Origin: Streptomyces griseoruber
GTDB lineage: Bacteria; Actinomycetota; Actinomycetes; Streptomycetales; Streptomycetaceae
Reading direction: 5' to 3'
DNA: 64,000 nt
Assembly: GCF_001514205.1 (NCBI RefSeq)
Contig: NZ_KQ948770.1
Location: 234,032-298,031, forward strand
A program made the translations under genes and the position numbers. How positions within the stretch are numbered: position 1 is the first letter of the stretch; every line of letters starts with the position of its first letter. The notes beneath the pieces were generated by a model. It did no database searches and was not told the DNA's origin. It saw only the letters and a list, made by a program, of their open reading frames with translations. This document shows, piece after piece, positions 16,736-24,720 of the stretch.

Positions 16736-17728
16736 ATGGTGCCGAAGCGGATCCGTTCGATGGTGGCTGTATCGCTGCTATTGGTCGGCGGAGGTGTGCC
16801 CGCGCTTGCAACAGCGGCTTCGGCGGCTTCGTCGAGCTTCGAGTACGAGGTAACGCGGACTGCGTCGTCGTATCGGGATATCCCGGGAACCGAGGTGTTG
16901 TTCACCGCTGCAGAGGGTGAGAAGTCATATCTGTGGTCGCGTAATCTGTCGGTGGCAAGCGTGACCCCTCTGGGTAGCGGGGACAACATCGGTTCCACGG
17001 TGGCGGTGAGGTGTAACTACGCCGATGGCGGAGCGCTTCCTGCTGATGCGGAGGCCGGCGGGTATTGGGCCACGAATCTGGTGCCGCCCGGAGAAAAGTC
17101 GATCTCCCCTGCCCTGCGCTGGATGTTCACTGCGCCTGCTGCCGGAACGTACAACTGCCGCCTTTCAGTGACCAGTTACTCAACGGTCATCCAGAATGGG
17201 CGCAGTGTGACGATGCAGGTCTCGGCCGGTGCGGAACTGGCCCGGGGAGTTTATGCATCAACAGCACGCTGGACGCTGCCCGCCGCGAGCACTGCTGTGA
17301 TCGCACGCGGCTCGACGCAGACCACGCTGGGATACACCTACACGTCCGGCGGCGGCGACAACATCACCGTCGTACAGGACGCGGCGCTGACAACCTGCGT
17401 CCCAGGCTCCACTATCTGTGCGGGCGGGTCGACGGCCTATACCGGGACGCAGGCCGAAACCTGGATCGAAGCCCAGCCGCAAAACCCCGATGGAACCAAG
17501 TGCGGTAACCCGATCAATGGGGCTGTGGCGAAGTGGAACATCTCAACTGCCAAGCATCACCAGACCGCAACAAACGTCCTCCACCTCGCCAAGTCTCAAC
17601 TCGGCGGGTGCACCCAGATACGCGCTTCTCTCAAGGTGAAGAACGTCGACGGTAATCCGCTCAACCTCCATGCGGGGTACGCCTCGGGACAGATCGCTGC
17701 AACCCACGGTCTCGCCTTCACGTACTGA
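16736..17728 (+). CDS. Secreted protein of unknown function
   Basis: A 330-aa protein with a signal peptide (MVPKRIRS, hydrophobic core, cleavage after about ATAASA, residue 31). The mature chain is rich in Thr, Ser, Ala and Gly. It is beta-rich in appearance, with a few spaced Cys (RCNYAD, YNCRLS, TTCVPGSTIC, KCGNP, GGCTQ) suggesting disulphides. No catalytic motif was recognised. Codon usage is less G+C biased than the core genes around it, which fits acquisition with the neighbouring integrative-element remnant. Confidence 0.65.
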   Translation: MVPKRIRSMVAVSLLLVGGGVPALATAASAASSSFEYEVTRTASSYRDIPGTEVLFTAAEGEKSYLWSRNLSVASVTPLGSGDNIGSTVAVRCNYADGGALPADAEAGGYWATNLVPPGEKSISPALRWMFTAPAAGTYNCRLSVTSYSTVIQNGRSVTMQVSAGAELARGVYASTARWTLPAASTAVIARGSTQTTLGYTYTSGGGDNITVVQDAALTTCVPGSTICAGGSTAYTGTQAETWIEAQPQNPDGTKCGNPINGAVAKWNISTAKHHQTATNVLHLAKSQLGGCTQIRASLKVKNVDGNPLNLHAGYASGQIAATHGLAFTY

Positions 17729-18239
17729 CACATCATGATGTCAGCGTGTCAGCGTTGAGTGTCTAACTGCGTGACAACGCCGACGAACAACCGTGCACGC
17801 CTGTGGACCATCGCAGCAGCTCAGAGGTGTACCACCCCAAGGCAGCGCCGCCACCCAAGTCGCTTCGGGAAGAAGCGGTCATCGCTCAAGGACTCACCAC
17901 CGCGCTTCTGTCGGCGCACCCGTCGTCGTGGCTGACTGTCGTCGGCTGAGGTACCGACGGGCCCCGGATCCGTTCTGATGGGTTGTGTCCCGCTTCGTGG
18001 TGTAGCCGATCACGGTCCGTTGCCTCCGCTTCGGAGCCGTCCGCTACGTGCCGCTGAGGTCCGTCGTGCGATCGCCGCTGGTACTGGCGCGGCGAGCCCC
18101 AACAGAGCCTCCAGCGAGGGCGATTCGGGCCACTACCTGCGGATTCCACCAGCTTGATCGGCTACACCACTCGGCGAGACGCCACCTTCTGATGCGGTGA
18201 CCGTGCCCAGCTTGAAAGGATCATCGGGCGAATGATCGG
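17729..18239. other. Gene-poor stretch with gene-end fragments
   Basis: No intact gene is convincing. In one plus frame about 17830-17951 reads like a C-terminus (KSLREEAVIAQGL and later AHPSSWLTVVG then stop), similar to the fragment at 15752-15795. The right half is the inverted-repeat element listed separately (17997-18170). Confidence 0.35.
17997..18170. repeat. Possible decayed MITE/IS remnant with 16-bp terminal inverted repeats
   Basis: GTGGTGTAGCCGATCA (17997-18012) is perfectly repeated in inverse as TGATCGGCTACACCAC (18155-18170), bounding 174 bp with no coding capacity. This size and structure fit a small non-autonomous element or the fused ends of a deleted insertion sequence. 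No target duplication was found. Confidence 0.4.
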
Positions 18240-18527
18240 TTGCCTTCCTCTCTCCCGCCGGGCTGGCGTGACGCCCGCAGTCGCGATGCAGGAGCCGCCG
18301 CCGCGATGGGGTCCGTGATTTTCACCGCTCCTCCGGCGAGCGCGGCGAGTTCGTTCTGCGTCCACACGACGGACGCGTTCGACGGCGGTCGGGCCTGTTG
18401 GAAGCCCAACGGGGACAAGCTCGAGGGCTGCGACTTCGTGCCTGCAGAGGGGCAATACCGGCAGAGAGGTGTACTGCAACTCGAAGAGTGGCGTCGCGTA
18501 GCGGCCGCCGTGACAGCCTCGCAGTGA
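18240..18527 (+). pseudogene. Probable frameshifted small secreted protein
   Basis: The frame contains a short hydrophobic run ending in APPASA and then SSFCVHTTDAFDGGRACWKPNGDKL, which looks like the start of a small Cys-containing secreted domain. The end of the frame (RGVLQLEEWRR) looks unnatural. One frame over, the same DNA reads EVYCNSKSGVA followed by TAG, a more plausible end, so a single frameshift near 18450-18465 is suspected. The N-terminal part before the hydrophobic run is atypical too. Remnant of the accessory block. Confidence 0.35.
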
Positions 18528-18562
18528 AAAGACCCCCGGTTCGGGTGAACCGGGGGTCTTTT
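18527..18562. terminator. Bidirectional terminator at the right edge of the accessory block
   Basis: AAAAGACCCCCGGTTC (18527-18542), loop GGGT, GAACCGGGGGTCTTTT (18547-18562): a 16-bp perfect stem with A and T flanks. It shares AAGACCCCCGG and CCGGGGGTCTTTT with the tRNA-Ile terminator at 13982. Confidence 0.85.
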
Positions 18563-18591
18563 GTGTGCACGGTGGGGGCGATGCGGGCAGC

Positions 18592-18637
18592 AAAAAGGCC
18601 CGGTCGCTGGCGACGGGGGATGCACCAGCGACCGGGC
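18592..18637 (-). terminator. Terminator of the nSTAND-WD40 gene
   Basis: GCCCGGTCGCTGG (18598-18610) pairs with CCAGCGACCGGGC (18625-18637). The AAAAA at 18592-18596 gives a U tract in the leftward direction. Confidence 0.8.
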
Positions 18638-18723
18638 TTGGGCCAAGGCTAACAAGGGTGGTTGATCAACGGGGGGCGACTGGTCGGGCGGAGTGGGAAG
18701 TTGTGATCGGGATCACTCCTGAG

Positions 18724-21700
18724 TCAGCCGGGGCACGGAGGATCGTACGAGAGGCGGGGGAGGTACTCGTGCCACTTCTCGGCGGTGAGGACGTTGCGGG
18801 TGGTGGCGCAGATGTGGGTGATGGCCCGGTCGACGTCGAGGTTCCAGAGGCGGACGGTGTCGGCGCCGCTGGAGACGCCCAGCAGGCGGCTGTTGGGGCT
18901 GAACGAGAGGAAGTTGCCGGTCTTGGCGTTGGGGCTCATCGACTGGCCGATGGGGGAGGCGTCGGAGGGGGTGCGGACGTTCCAGAGGCGGACCGTGTTG
19001 TCGTTGCCGCCGGAGGCGAGCGTGCCGCCGTCCTGGCTGAACGTCAGGGAGACCACCGCCTCGGTGTGGCCGGTGAGGGGGGAGCCCAGGCCGCCCGCCC
19101 GGGAGGGGTCCGTGATGTCCCACAGGCGGACCGTGTCGTCGTCGCTGCCGGAGGCCAGGGTGGTGCCGTCCGGGCTGTAGGCGAGGGCGTTGACCGGGCC
19201 CGAGTGGCCTTTCAGGGGTTCGCCCACACCCGTCACACGGCTCGGGTCCGTCACGTCCCACAGCCGGATCGTCGCGTCCGCGCTGCCGGAGGCCAGGGTC
19301 TTGCCGTCCGGGCTGAAGGCGAGGGCGTTGACATAGCCGCGGTGGCCGGTGAGCGGGGAGCCCAGGGGGGTGACGTGGGCGGGGTCGGCCACGTTCCAGA
19401 GCTGGATCGTGCGGTCGTCGTAGCCGGTCGCCAGGGTTCTGCCGTCGGGGCTGTACGCGAGCGCGTCCGGGCCGGTGAAGCGGGTGCGCAGGGTGATCGG
19501 GGCGCCGTGGGAGACGGGGTGGGACGGGTCGGTGACGTCGTAGAGGCGGACCGCCTGGTTGTCGGTCAGTACGGCGAGGGTGCGGCCGTCGGGGGAGAAG
19601 GCCAGGGAGCGGTAGCCGCCGTCCGCGGCCATGAACGGCTCGCCGAGGGGTTCCGGGCGGTCGGGGCGCGCCACGTTCCACAGCCGGATGCGTCCGTCGC
19701 GGGCCGCCGTGCCGAGCACCCGCCCGTCCGGGCGGAAGGCGCCGGTGCGGCCGATCATGTCCGCGGTGGGGACCGACCACAGCCGGATCTTGTTGTCGCC
19801 GCTGCCGGTGGCGAGGGTGGTGCCGTCCGGGCTGAAGCCCAGCGCGTACATCTCGCCGCTGCTGCCCGCGAGGGGCTCGCCGACCTGGGAGGGGTACGCC
19901 GGGTCGCTGACGTTCCAGAGGATGGCCGTGCTGTCCGCGCTGGCGCCGGCGAGCAGCGAGCCGTCCGGGGAGAAGGACACCGACCAGACCGGACCGGTGT
20001 GGCCGGTGAGCGGGGCGCCGAGGGCACTCGGGTGCGCGGGGTCCGACACCTTCCACAGGCGTACGGTGTCGTCCGCGCCGCCGGAGGCGAGGGTGCTGCC
20101 GTCCGGGCTGAACGCCAGCGAGTGGACCGTGCCGTCGTGGCCGGTCAGCGGCTCGCCCAGCGGGCGCGGCCGGCCCGGGTCGGTGGTGTTCCACAGCCGT
20201 ACGGCGTTGTCGTCCCCGCCGGTCGCGAGCGTACGGCCGTCGGGGCTGAACGCCACGGAGCGCACCGCGGCGCTGTGGCCGGTCAGGGTGGCGAGGGCCT
20301 TCGGCGCGGCCGGGTCGGCCACGTTCCACAGGCGCACCCTGCTGTCCTCGTTGGCGGAGACGAGCGTGCGGCCGTCGGGGCTGAAGGCGACCAGGTAGAC
20401 CGTGCCGCCGTGCGCCTGGAGGGGGGTGCCGAGCGGGCGGGGAGCGGTGGGCTCGCGTACGTCCCACAGGCGGACCGTGCCGTCGTCGCCGGCGCTGGCG
20501 AGGGTACGGCCGTCGGGGCTGAAGACCGCGCTGCTCACCCAGCTGGTGTGGCCGGTGAGCGGCTTGCCCAGGGGCTTGGGGCGGGTGGGGTCGGCCAGGC
20601 TCCACAGCCGGACCGTGCGGTCGTAGCTGGCGGTGGCGAGGAGCTTGCCGTCGGGGCTGAAGGAGGTGAGGTAGACGGCGCCGGTGTGGCCGAGGAGCGG
20701 GGTGGCCAGGGGCGCGTTGACGATCGAGATCAGCCGGTTGCGGGCGCCCTCGTCGCCGGGGCGCAGCCGGTGGGCGACCAGGTCGAGCTGGGCGGACAGC
20801 GACGGGTCCGTGTACTGCACCCGGTCGGCCTCGGCGACCACCTGTTCGAACACGGCGTCGTTGCGCTGCTGCCAGGCGACGACCGCCGCGCCGACCGCCA
20901 GCATGGCCAGCACCACCAGGGCCGACACCGCGGCGCGGCTGATCCACACCGTGCGCCGCCGCAGCCGTACGGACGCGGCCAGGAAGTCCACCGCGCTGCG
21001 GGTGAGGAAGGTGTCGCCGGCGGACTTCGCCCAGGTGTGCGCCTGTTCGAGCCGTGAGCCCCGGTAGAGCAGCGAGGAGTCGCGGTGCGAGCCCTCCCAG
21101 GCGCGGCCGTCCTCCTCCAGGCGCTGGCGCAGCAGGTGGTCGCTGCGGCCCTCGTCGATCCATTCGCGCAGCCGCGGCCACGCGGTCAGCAGGGCCTCGT
21201 GGGTGATCTCCACGGACTCCGCGTCCAGCGTCACCAGCCGGGCGCGCACCAGCGCCTCCAGGGACTCCTCCGTCGCGCCGGGGTCGGTGGACTCCTGCGC
21301 CAGCTGGCGGCGGGTGCCGCGTCGGCGGGTGGCCTGGGTGTCCTCGCCGAGCCGGACCAGCCGCAGCAGCAGCAGCCGCGCGGCCGTGCGGGCGGCCGGG
21401 TCGAGGCCGGACCAGGCCCGCTCGGCGGTCGCGGCGACCGCGCCCTGGATACCGCCGGCGGCGCGGTAGCCGGCGAGGGTCAGCCGGCCGGCCTTGCGGC
21501 GCTGCCAGGTGGCGAGCAGGGCGTGCGAGAGCAGCGGCAGCACACCGGCGTCGTGGGCGCCGCGCGGACCGTCGGCGCTGACCTCGCGGACGATGAGCTC
21601 CGCGAGGCCCGGTTCGAGCTCCAGGCCCACGGCCTTCGCGGGACCGGTGACCGCCTCGCGCAGCTCGGTCGTGGTGAGCGGGCCGAGGACCATGTGCCGG

Positions 21701-22845
21701 TGCTGGAGGGCGTCGGCGAGTTCGGGGTGGGCGAGGCACTGTTCGTAGAAGTCGGCGCGGATGCCGAGCACGACGAGTACCGGGGCCCGCTCCCCCGCGC
21801 CCGGTGTGGCCGCGGCGTGCAGCAGTTGGACGAAGAGGCGCCGGCTCGCCTCGTCGGAGCAGAGGGTGAAGACCTCCTCGAACTGGTCCACGACGACGAC
21901 CGCCTGGCCGCTCCCGGGTGCCTCGCGGCGCGCCCAGACGGTCACGGCCTCCCGCACGGACCGCGCGAACCGCAGCGGAACGGGGCCGCAGTGCTCGTGG
22001 GCGCCCTCGATGAGCGGCGCGAGCTCGGGGATCCGGGCGGCCAGCTCGGCGAGGGGATCGGCACCGGGGACCAGATGCAGGACGTCGCCCTGCGGTACGT
22101 CGCCCTGCGGTACGTCCGCCTGCGGTAGGTCCCCCCGCGGTACGTCCGCCTCTTCGTCCCCGTCCATGAGGGCGCCCTCCCGCAGGGCGGGCACCAGTCC
22201 GGCGCTGAGCAGGGAGGACTTGCCCGCGCCCGAGGCGCCGACCAGCATCACCGGGCCGCCCGTGCGCCGGGCGGCGCGCAGCTGGGCGACGAGCGCCTCG
22301 GTGCTGCGCTCCCGGCCGAAGAACCAGCGGGCGTCCTGCTGACGGTAGGCGGCCAGGCCCCGGTAGGGGCACACGCTCCCCGGAACGCCGGACTCGCCCG
22401 AGCCCGAGCCCGAGCCGGTGCCGGTGTTGGTGCCGGAGCCGGGGCCCGAGGCGGTCTGCTCCCCCTCCGCCTCCTCGGCGGGCGCGGCGCCCTCGCCGGC
22501 CGCGACCGGGTCGGCCAGCGCGCGCTCCCAGAGCCGCTGCCACTGCGGCAGGTCGTAGAGGCCGGGGGAGACGGGGACGGGCCGGGCGCGGCGGGCGTCG
22601 GGTATCAGGACATGGAGGACGGCGGCGAGGGCGGCGAAGTGGGCGGGGACGTTGCGGGCCCGGCGCCAGTCGCTGATCCGCTGGGCCGACACCCGCACGG
22701 GGCGCCCGCGCTCGTCGACCCGTTGCTGCCGCGCGACCGCCTCGGACACGCGTTTGAGGGGCGGGTTGCCGGCCTCCTTGTAGAGCAGCGCGAGGCGTTC
22801 CGCGAAGGCTGTGCGCGCCCCTGAGTCGGAACCCAAGGCCTCCAC
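18724..22845 (-). CDS. Large nSTAND-type ATPase with HTH-like N-terminus, one TM segment and 14 WD40 blades
   Basis: A 1373-aa protein. Residues 1-90 resemble an XRE/HTH-like segment (SAQRISDWRRARNVPAHF). A Gly/Ser-rich linker follows. The nSTAND ATPase has Walker A GASGAGKS (203-210) and Walker B VVVVDQFEEVF (about 304). After a helical region a single membrane helix (about 632-656) precedes 14 WD40 repeats of the FSPDGRTLA...VRLWNV type (from about 710), enough for two seven-bladed propellers. Such proteins are signal-sensing switches; related STAND proteins act in regulation or immunity, so the role here is open. It is monocistronic with its own terminator and borders the integrative-element scar. 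Confidence 0.85.
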   Translation of the reverse strand: MEALGSDSGARTAFAERLALLYKEAGNPPLKRVSEAVARQQRVDERGRPVRVSAQRISDWRRARNVPAHFAALAAVLHVLIPDARRARPVPVSPGLYDLPQWQRLWERALADPVAAGEGAAPAEEAEGEQTASGPGSGTNTGTGSGSGSGESGVPGSVCPYRGLAAYRQQDARWFFGRERSTEALVAQLRAARRTGGPVMLVGASGAGKSSLLSAGLVPALREGALMDGDEEADVPRGDLPQADVPQGDVPQGDVLHLVPGADPLAELAARIPELAPLIEGAHEHCGPVPLRFARSVREAVTVWARREAPGSGQAVVVVDQFEEVFTLCSDEASRRLFVQLLHAAATPGAGERAPVLVVLGIRADFYEQCLAHPELADALQHRHMVLGPLTTTELREAVTGPAKAVGLELEPGLAELIVREVSADGPRGAHDAGVLPLLSHALLATWQRRKAGRLTLAGYRAAGGIQGAVAATAERAWSGLDPAARTAARLLLLRLVRLGEDTQATRRRGTRRQLAQESTDPGATEESLEALVRARLVTLDAESVEITHEALLTAWPRLREWIDEGRSDHLLRQRLEEDGRAWEGSHRDSSLLYRGSRLEQAHTWAKSAGDTFLTRSAVDFLAASVRLRRRTVWISRAAVSALVVLAMLAVGAAVVAWQQRNDAVFEQVVAEADRVQYTDPSLSAQLDLVAHRLRPGDEGARNRLISIVNAPLATPLLGHTGAVYLTSFSPDGKLLATASYDRTVRLWSLADPTRPKPLGKPLTGHTSWVSSAVFSPDGRTLASAGDDGTVRLWDVREPTAPRPLGTPLQAHGGTVYLVAFSPDGRTLVSANEDSRVRLWNVADPAAPKALATLTGHSAAVRSVAFSPDGRTLATGGDDNAVRLWNTTDPGRPRPLGEPLTGHDGTVHSLAFSPDGSTLASGGADDTVRLWKVSDPAHPSALGAPLTGHTGPVWSVSFSPDGSLLAGASADSTAILWNVSDPAYPSQVGEPLAGSSGEMYALGFSPDGTTLATGSGDNKIRLWSVPTADMIGRTGAFRPDGRVLGTAARDGRIRLWNVARPDRPEPLGEPFMAADGGYRSLAFSPDGRTLAVLTDNQAVRLYDVTDPSHPVSHGAPITLRTRFTGPDALAYSPDGRTLATGYDDRTIQLWNVADPAHVTPLGSPLTGHRGYVNALAFSPDGKTLASGSADATIRLWDVTDPSRVTGVGEPLKGHSGPVNALAYSPDGTTLASGSDDDTVRLWDITDPSRAGGLGSPLTGHTEAVVSLTFSQDGGTLASGGNDNTVRLWNVRTPSDASPIGQSMSPNAKTGNFLSFSPNSRLLGVSSGADTVRLWNLDVDRAITHICATTRNVLTAEKWHEYLPRLSYDPPCPG
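22085..22150. repeat. 15-bp in-frame tandem repeat in the nSTAND gene
   Basis: Four to five copies of a GCCCTGCGGTACGTC-like unit encode repeats of DVPQG/DVPRG in the protein (about 232-255), between Walker A and Walker B. Copy number could vary by slippage without a frameshift. Confidence 0.7.
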
Positions 22846-23257
22846 CCCTTTACTTCCCCCGCACCTGGAATCCGGACCGGAAAACTCACTTTATACGGCT
22901 GACCTGCGGCGACGAGACGGTGCCGAGGTCGGCACCCTCCTCGCCGCGAGCCGTAGCTGGCAGGATCCGAAGGGCAACCGGACGGCACCCGCACCGTTCG
23001 GCAGCGGTCCGCACGAGGGGAGGGACCGGTGCCGAACGGTGCGGCGCGCGCGATGGCGTGTGCAGTGCGCACCGGTCACTTTCCGCTCCTCGGTACCCGA
23101 ACCGGGTTGAGCTACCCCGGGCCCGCGGCCCTCACGCATTGATCCACTTCCCGGGCCGGTTCCCGATCACCTTTGGCCGAGAGACGGACCCCGCTGTCCG
23201 GATGCCGCCCCGCCGCGTGCCTCGCGGCCGCCGCCCCGAGGCACGCGGTCCGAATGC
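22846..23257. other. Divergent intergenic region with a 15-bp inverted repeat
   Basis: No gene is seen between the nSTAND gene and the amidohydrolase. CCGCACCGTTCGGCA (22989-23003) is perfectly inverted at 23030-23044 (TGCCGAACGGTGCGG), with a 26-bp spacer. Its position 145-200 bp upstream of the nSTAND start suggests a regulator site or a hairpin. On the minus strand TATAAAGT near 22886-22893 is a possible -10. Confidence 0.45.
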
Positions 23258-23286
23258 TTGATTCGCGCCTGGTGAGAATGTAGTTT
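23258..23286 (+). promoter_or_regulatory. Promoter of the amidohydrolase gene
   Basis: TTGATT (23258-23263), exactly 17 bp, TAGTTT (23281-23286). The -10 overlaps an imperfect palindrome GAGAATGTAGTTTTC, which could be a regulator site. Confidence 0.5.
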
Positions 23287-23334
23287 TCAAAAAACGAGAG
23301 TGCAGATCCAGCAGGGCGTGCGGGAGGCACTGAC

Positions 23335-24630
23335 ATGCAACGGGACGATCTGATCCTGATCAGCGTGGACGACCACATCATCGAGCCGCCGGACATCTTC
23401 GTGAACCACCTGCCGAAGCGGTACCTGGACGACGCGCCGAAGCTCGTCCACCGCCAGGACGGCAGCGACGTGTGGCAGTTCCGGGACAACACCGTGGGCA
23501 ACGCCGCGCTCAACGCGGTCGCCGGGCGGCCCAAGGAGGAGTACGGCCTCGACCCGCAGGGCATGGACGAGATCCGGCCCGGCTGCTACGACGTCCACGA
23601 GCGCGTCAAGGACATGAACGCGGGCGGTGTCCTCGCCCAGATGAACTTCCCGTCCTTCCCCGGCTTCTCGGCGCGGATGTTCGCCACCGAGGACTCCGAC
23701 TTCTCCCTGGCCCTCGTGCGCGCCTACAACGACTGGCACATCGACGAGTGGTGCGGGGCGTACCCCGGCCGGTTCATCCCCATGGCGCTGCCCGCCATCT
23801 GGAGCGCCGAGCTCACGGCGGCCGAGATGCGGCGGGTCGCGGCCAAGGGCTGTCACTCGATGACCTTCCCGGAGAACCCGGCCGCCCTCGGTTACCCGAG
23901 CTTCCACGACCCGTACTGGAACCCGGTCTGGCAGGCCGCCTGCGACACCGCCACCGTGCTGTCGGTGCACATCGGCTCCTCCGGCCGCCTCGCCATCCCG
24001 GCCGTCGACTCGCCGCCGGACGTGATGATCACGCTCCAGCCGATCAACCTCGTCCAGGCCGCCGCCGACCTGCTGTGGTCCCGGGTCCTCAAGGAGTTCC
24101 CCGGTCTGCGGATCGCGCTGTCCGAGGGCGGCACCGGCTGGATCCCCTACTTCCTGGAGCGCGTCGACCGCACCTTCGAGATGCACGCGACCTGGACCCT
24201 CCAGGACTTCGGCGGCAAGCTCCCCTCCGAGGTCTTCCGCGAGCACTTCCTGACCTGCTTCATCACCGACCGGCTGGGCGTCAGGCTGCGGCACGACATC
24301 GGCATCGACAACATCTGCTGGGAGGGCGACTACCCGCACAGCGACTCGCTGTGGCCGGACGCGCCCGAGCAGCTCCACCAGGTGTTGCGGGAGTGCGCCG
24401 TACCGGACGCGGACATCGCGAAGATGACCCACGAGAACGCGATGCGCTGGTACTCCTTCGATCCCTTCGCCCACATCCCGCGCGAGCGGGCCACGGTCGG
24501 CGCGCTGCGCAGGGCCGCGGCCGGCCATGACGTCAGCGTCCGCTCGCGCAGCCGGCAGCTGACCGAGCCGGTGGACAAGCTGGAGGCGTTCCGGGCGCGG
24601 GCGCGGGCGGCGATCGCGGCGGCGCAGTAG
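23335..24630 (+). CDS. Amidohydrolase-family (ACMSD-like, amidohydrolase 2) metal-dependent hydrolase or decarboxylase
   Basis: A 431-aa TIM-barrel amidohydrolase of the ACMSD/amidohydrolase-2 type. The N-terminal metal motif is seen in ISVDDHIIEPPD. A mid-barrel His (His212, VLSVHIGSS) and the C-terminal NICWEGDYPHSDSLWP segment supply other metal and active-site ligands. Members hydrolyse or decarboxylate ring-derived acids; the substrate here is unknown. GGGAGG lies 8 bp before ATG 23335. It appears monocistronic. Homologues of this subtype often sit with acyl-CoA or steroid-type catabolism genes, consistent with the operator-like palindrome just downstream (inference). Confidence 0.8.
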   Translation: MQRDDLILISVDDHIIEPPDIFVNHLPKRYLDDAPKLVHRQDGSDVWQFRDNTVGNAALNAVAGRPKEEYGLDPQGMDEIRPGCYDVHERVKDMNAGGVLAQMNFPSFPGFSARMFATEDSDFSLALVRAYNDWHIDEWCGAYPGRFIPMALPAIWSAELTAAEMRRVAAKGCHSMTFPENPAALGYPSFHDPYWNPVWQAACDTATVLSVHIGSSGRLAIPAVDSPPDVMITLQPINLVQAAADLLWSRVLKEFPGLRIALSEGGTGWIPYFLERVDRTFEMHATWTLQDFGGKLPSEVFREHFLTCFITDRLGVRLRHDIGIDNICWEGDYPHSDSLWPDAPEQLHQVLRECAVPDADIAKMTHENAMRWYSFDPFAHIPRERATVGALRRAAAGHDVSVRSRSRQLTEPVDKLEAFRARARAAIAAAQ

Positions 24631-24655
24631 GGAAGCCCCCTGAAGGCCTGGATAG

Positions 24656-24670
24656 CTGACGGTCCGTCAG
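24656..24670. promoter_or_regulatory. Perfect 15-bp palindrome, probable TetR-type operator
   Basis: CTGACGGTCCGTCAG is an inverted repeat around a central T. It sits 25 bp after the amidohydrolase stop and 50 bp before the next gene. The 14-bp CTGACGGTCCGTCA recurs at 52641-52654 upstream of the acyl-CoA dehydrogenase gene. Confidence 0.55.
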
Positions 24671-24720
24671 TTATGGTCGCCCCGCCGTGCCGATACGGCG
24701 ATACGGAAGGGGTGAGCGCC

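Noticed and set aside
18565..21057. An 830-codon plus-strand frame opposite the nSTAND-WD40 gene
   Set aside because: Repetitive GVRHVPQ-type translation mirrors the WD40 repeats in the antisense direction; the minus-strand gene has real domains.
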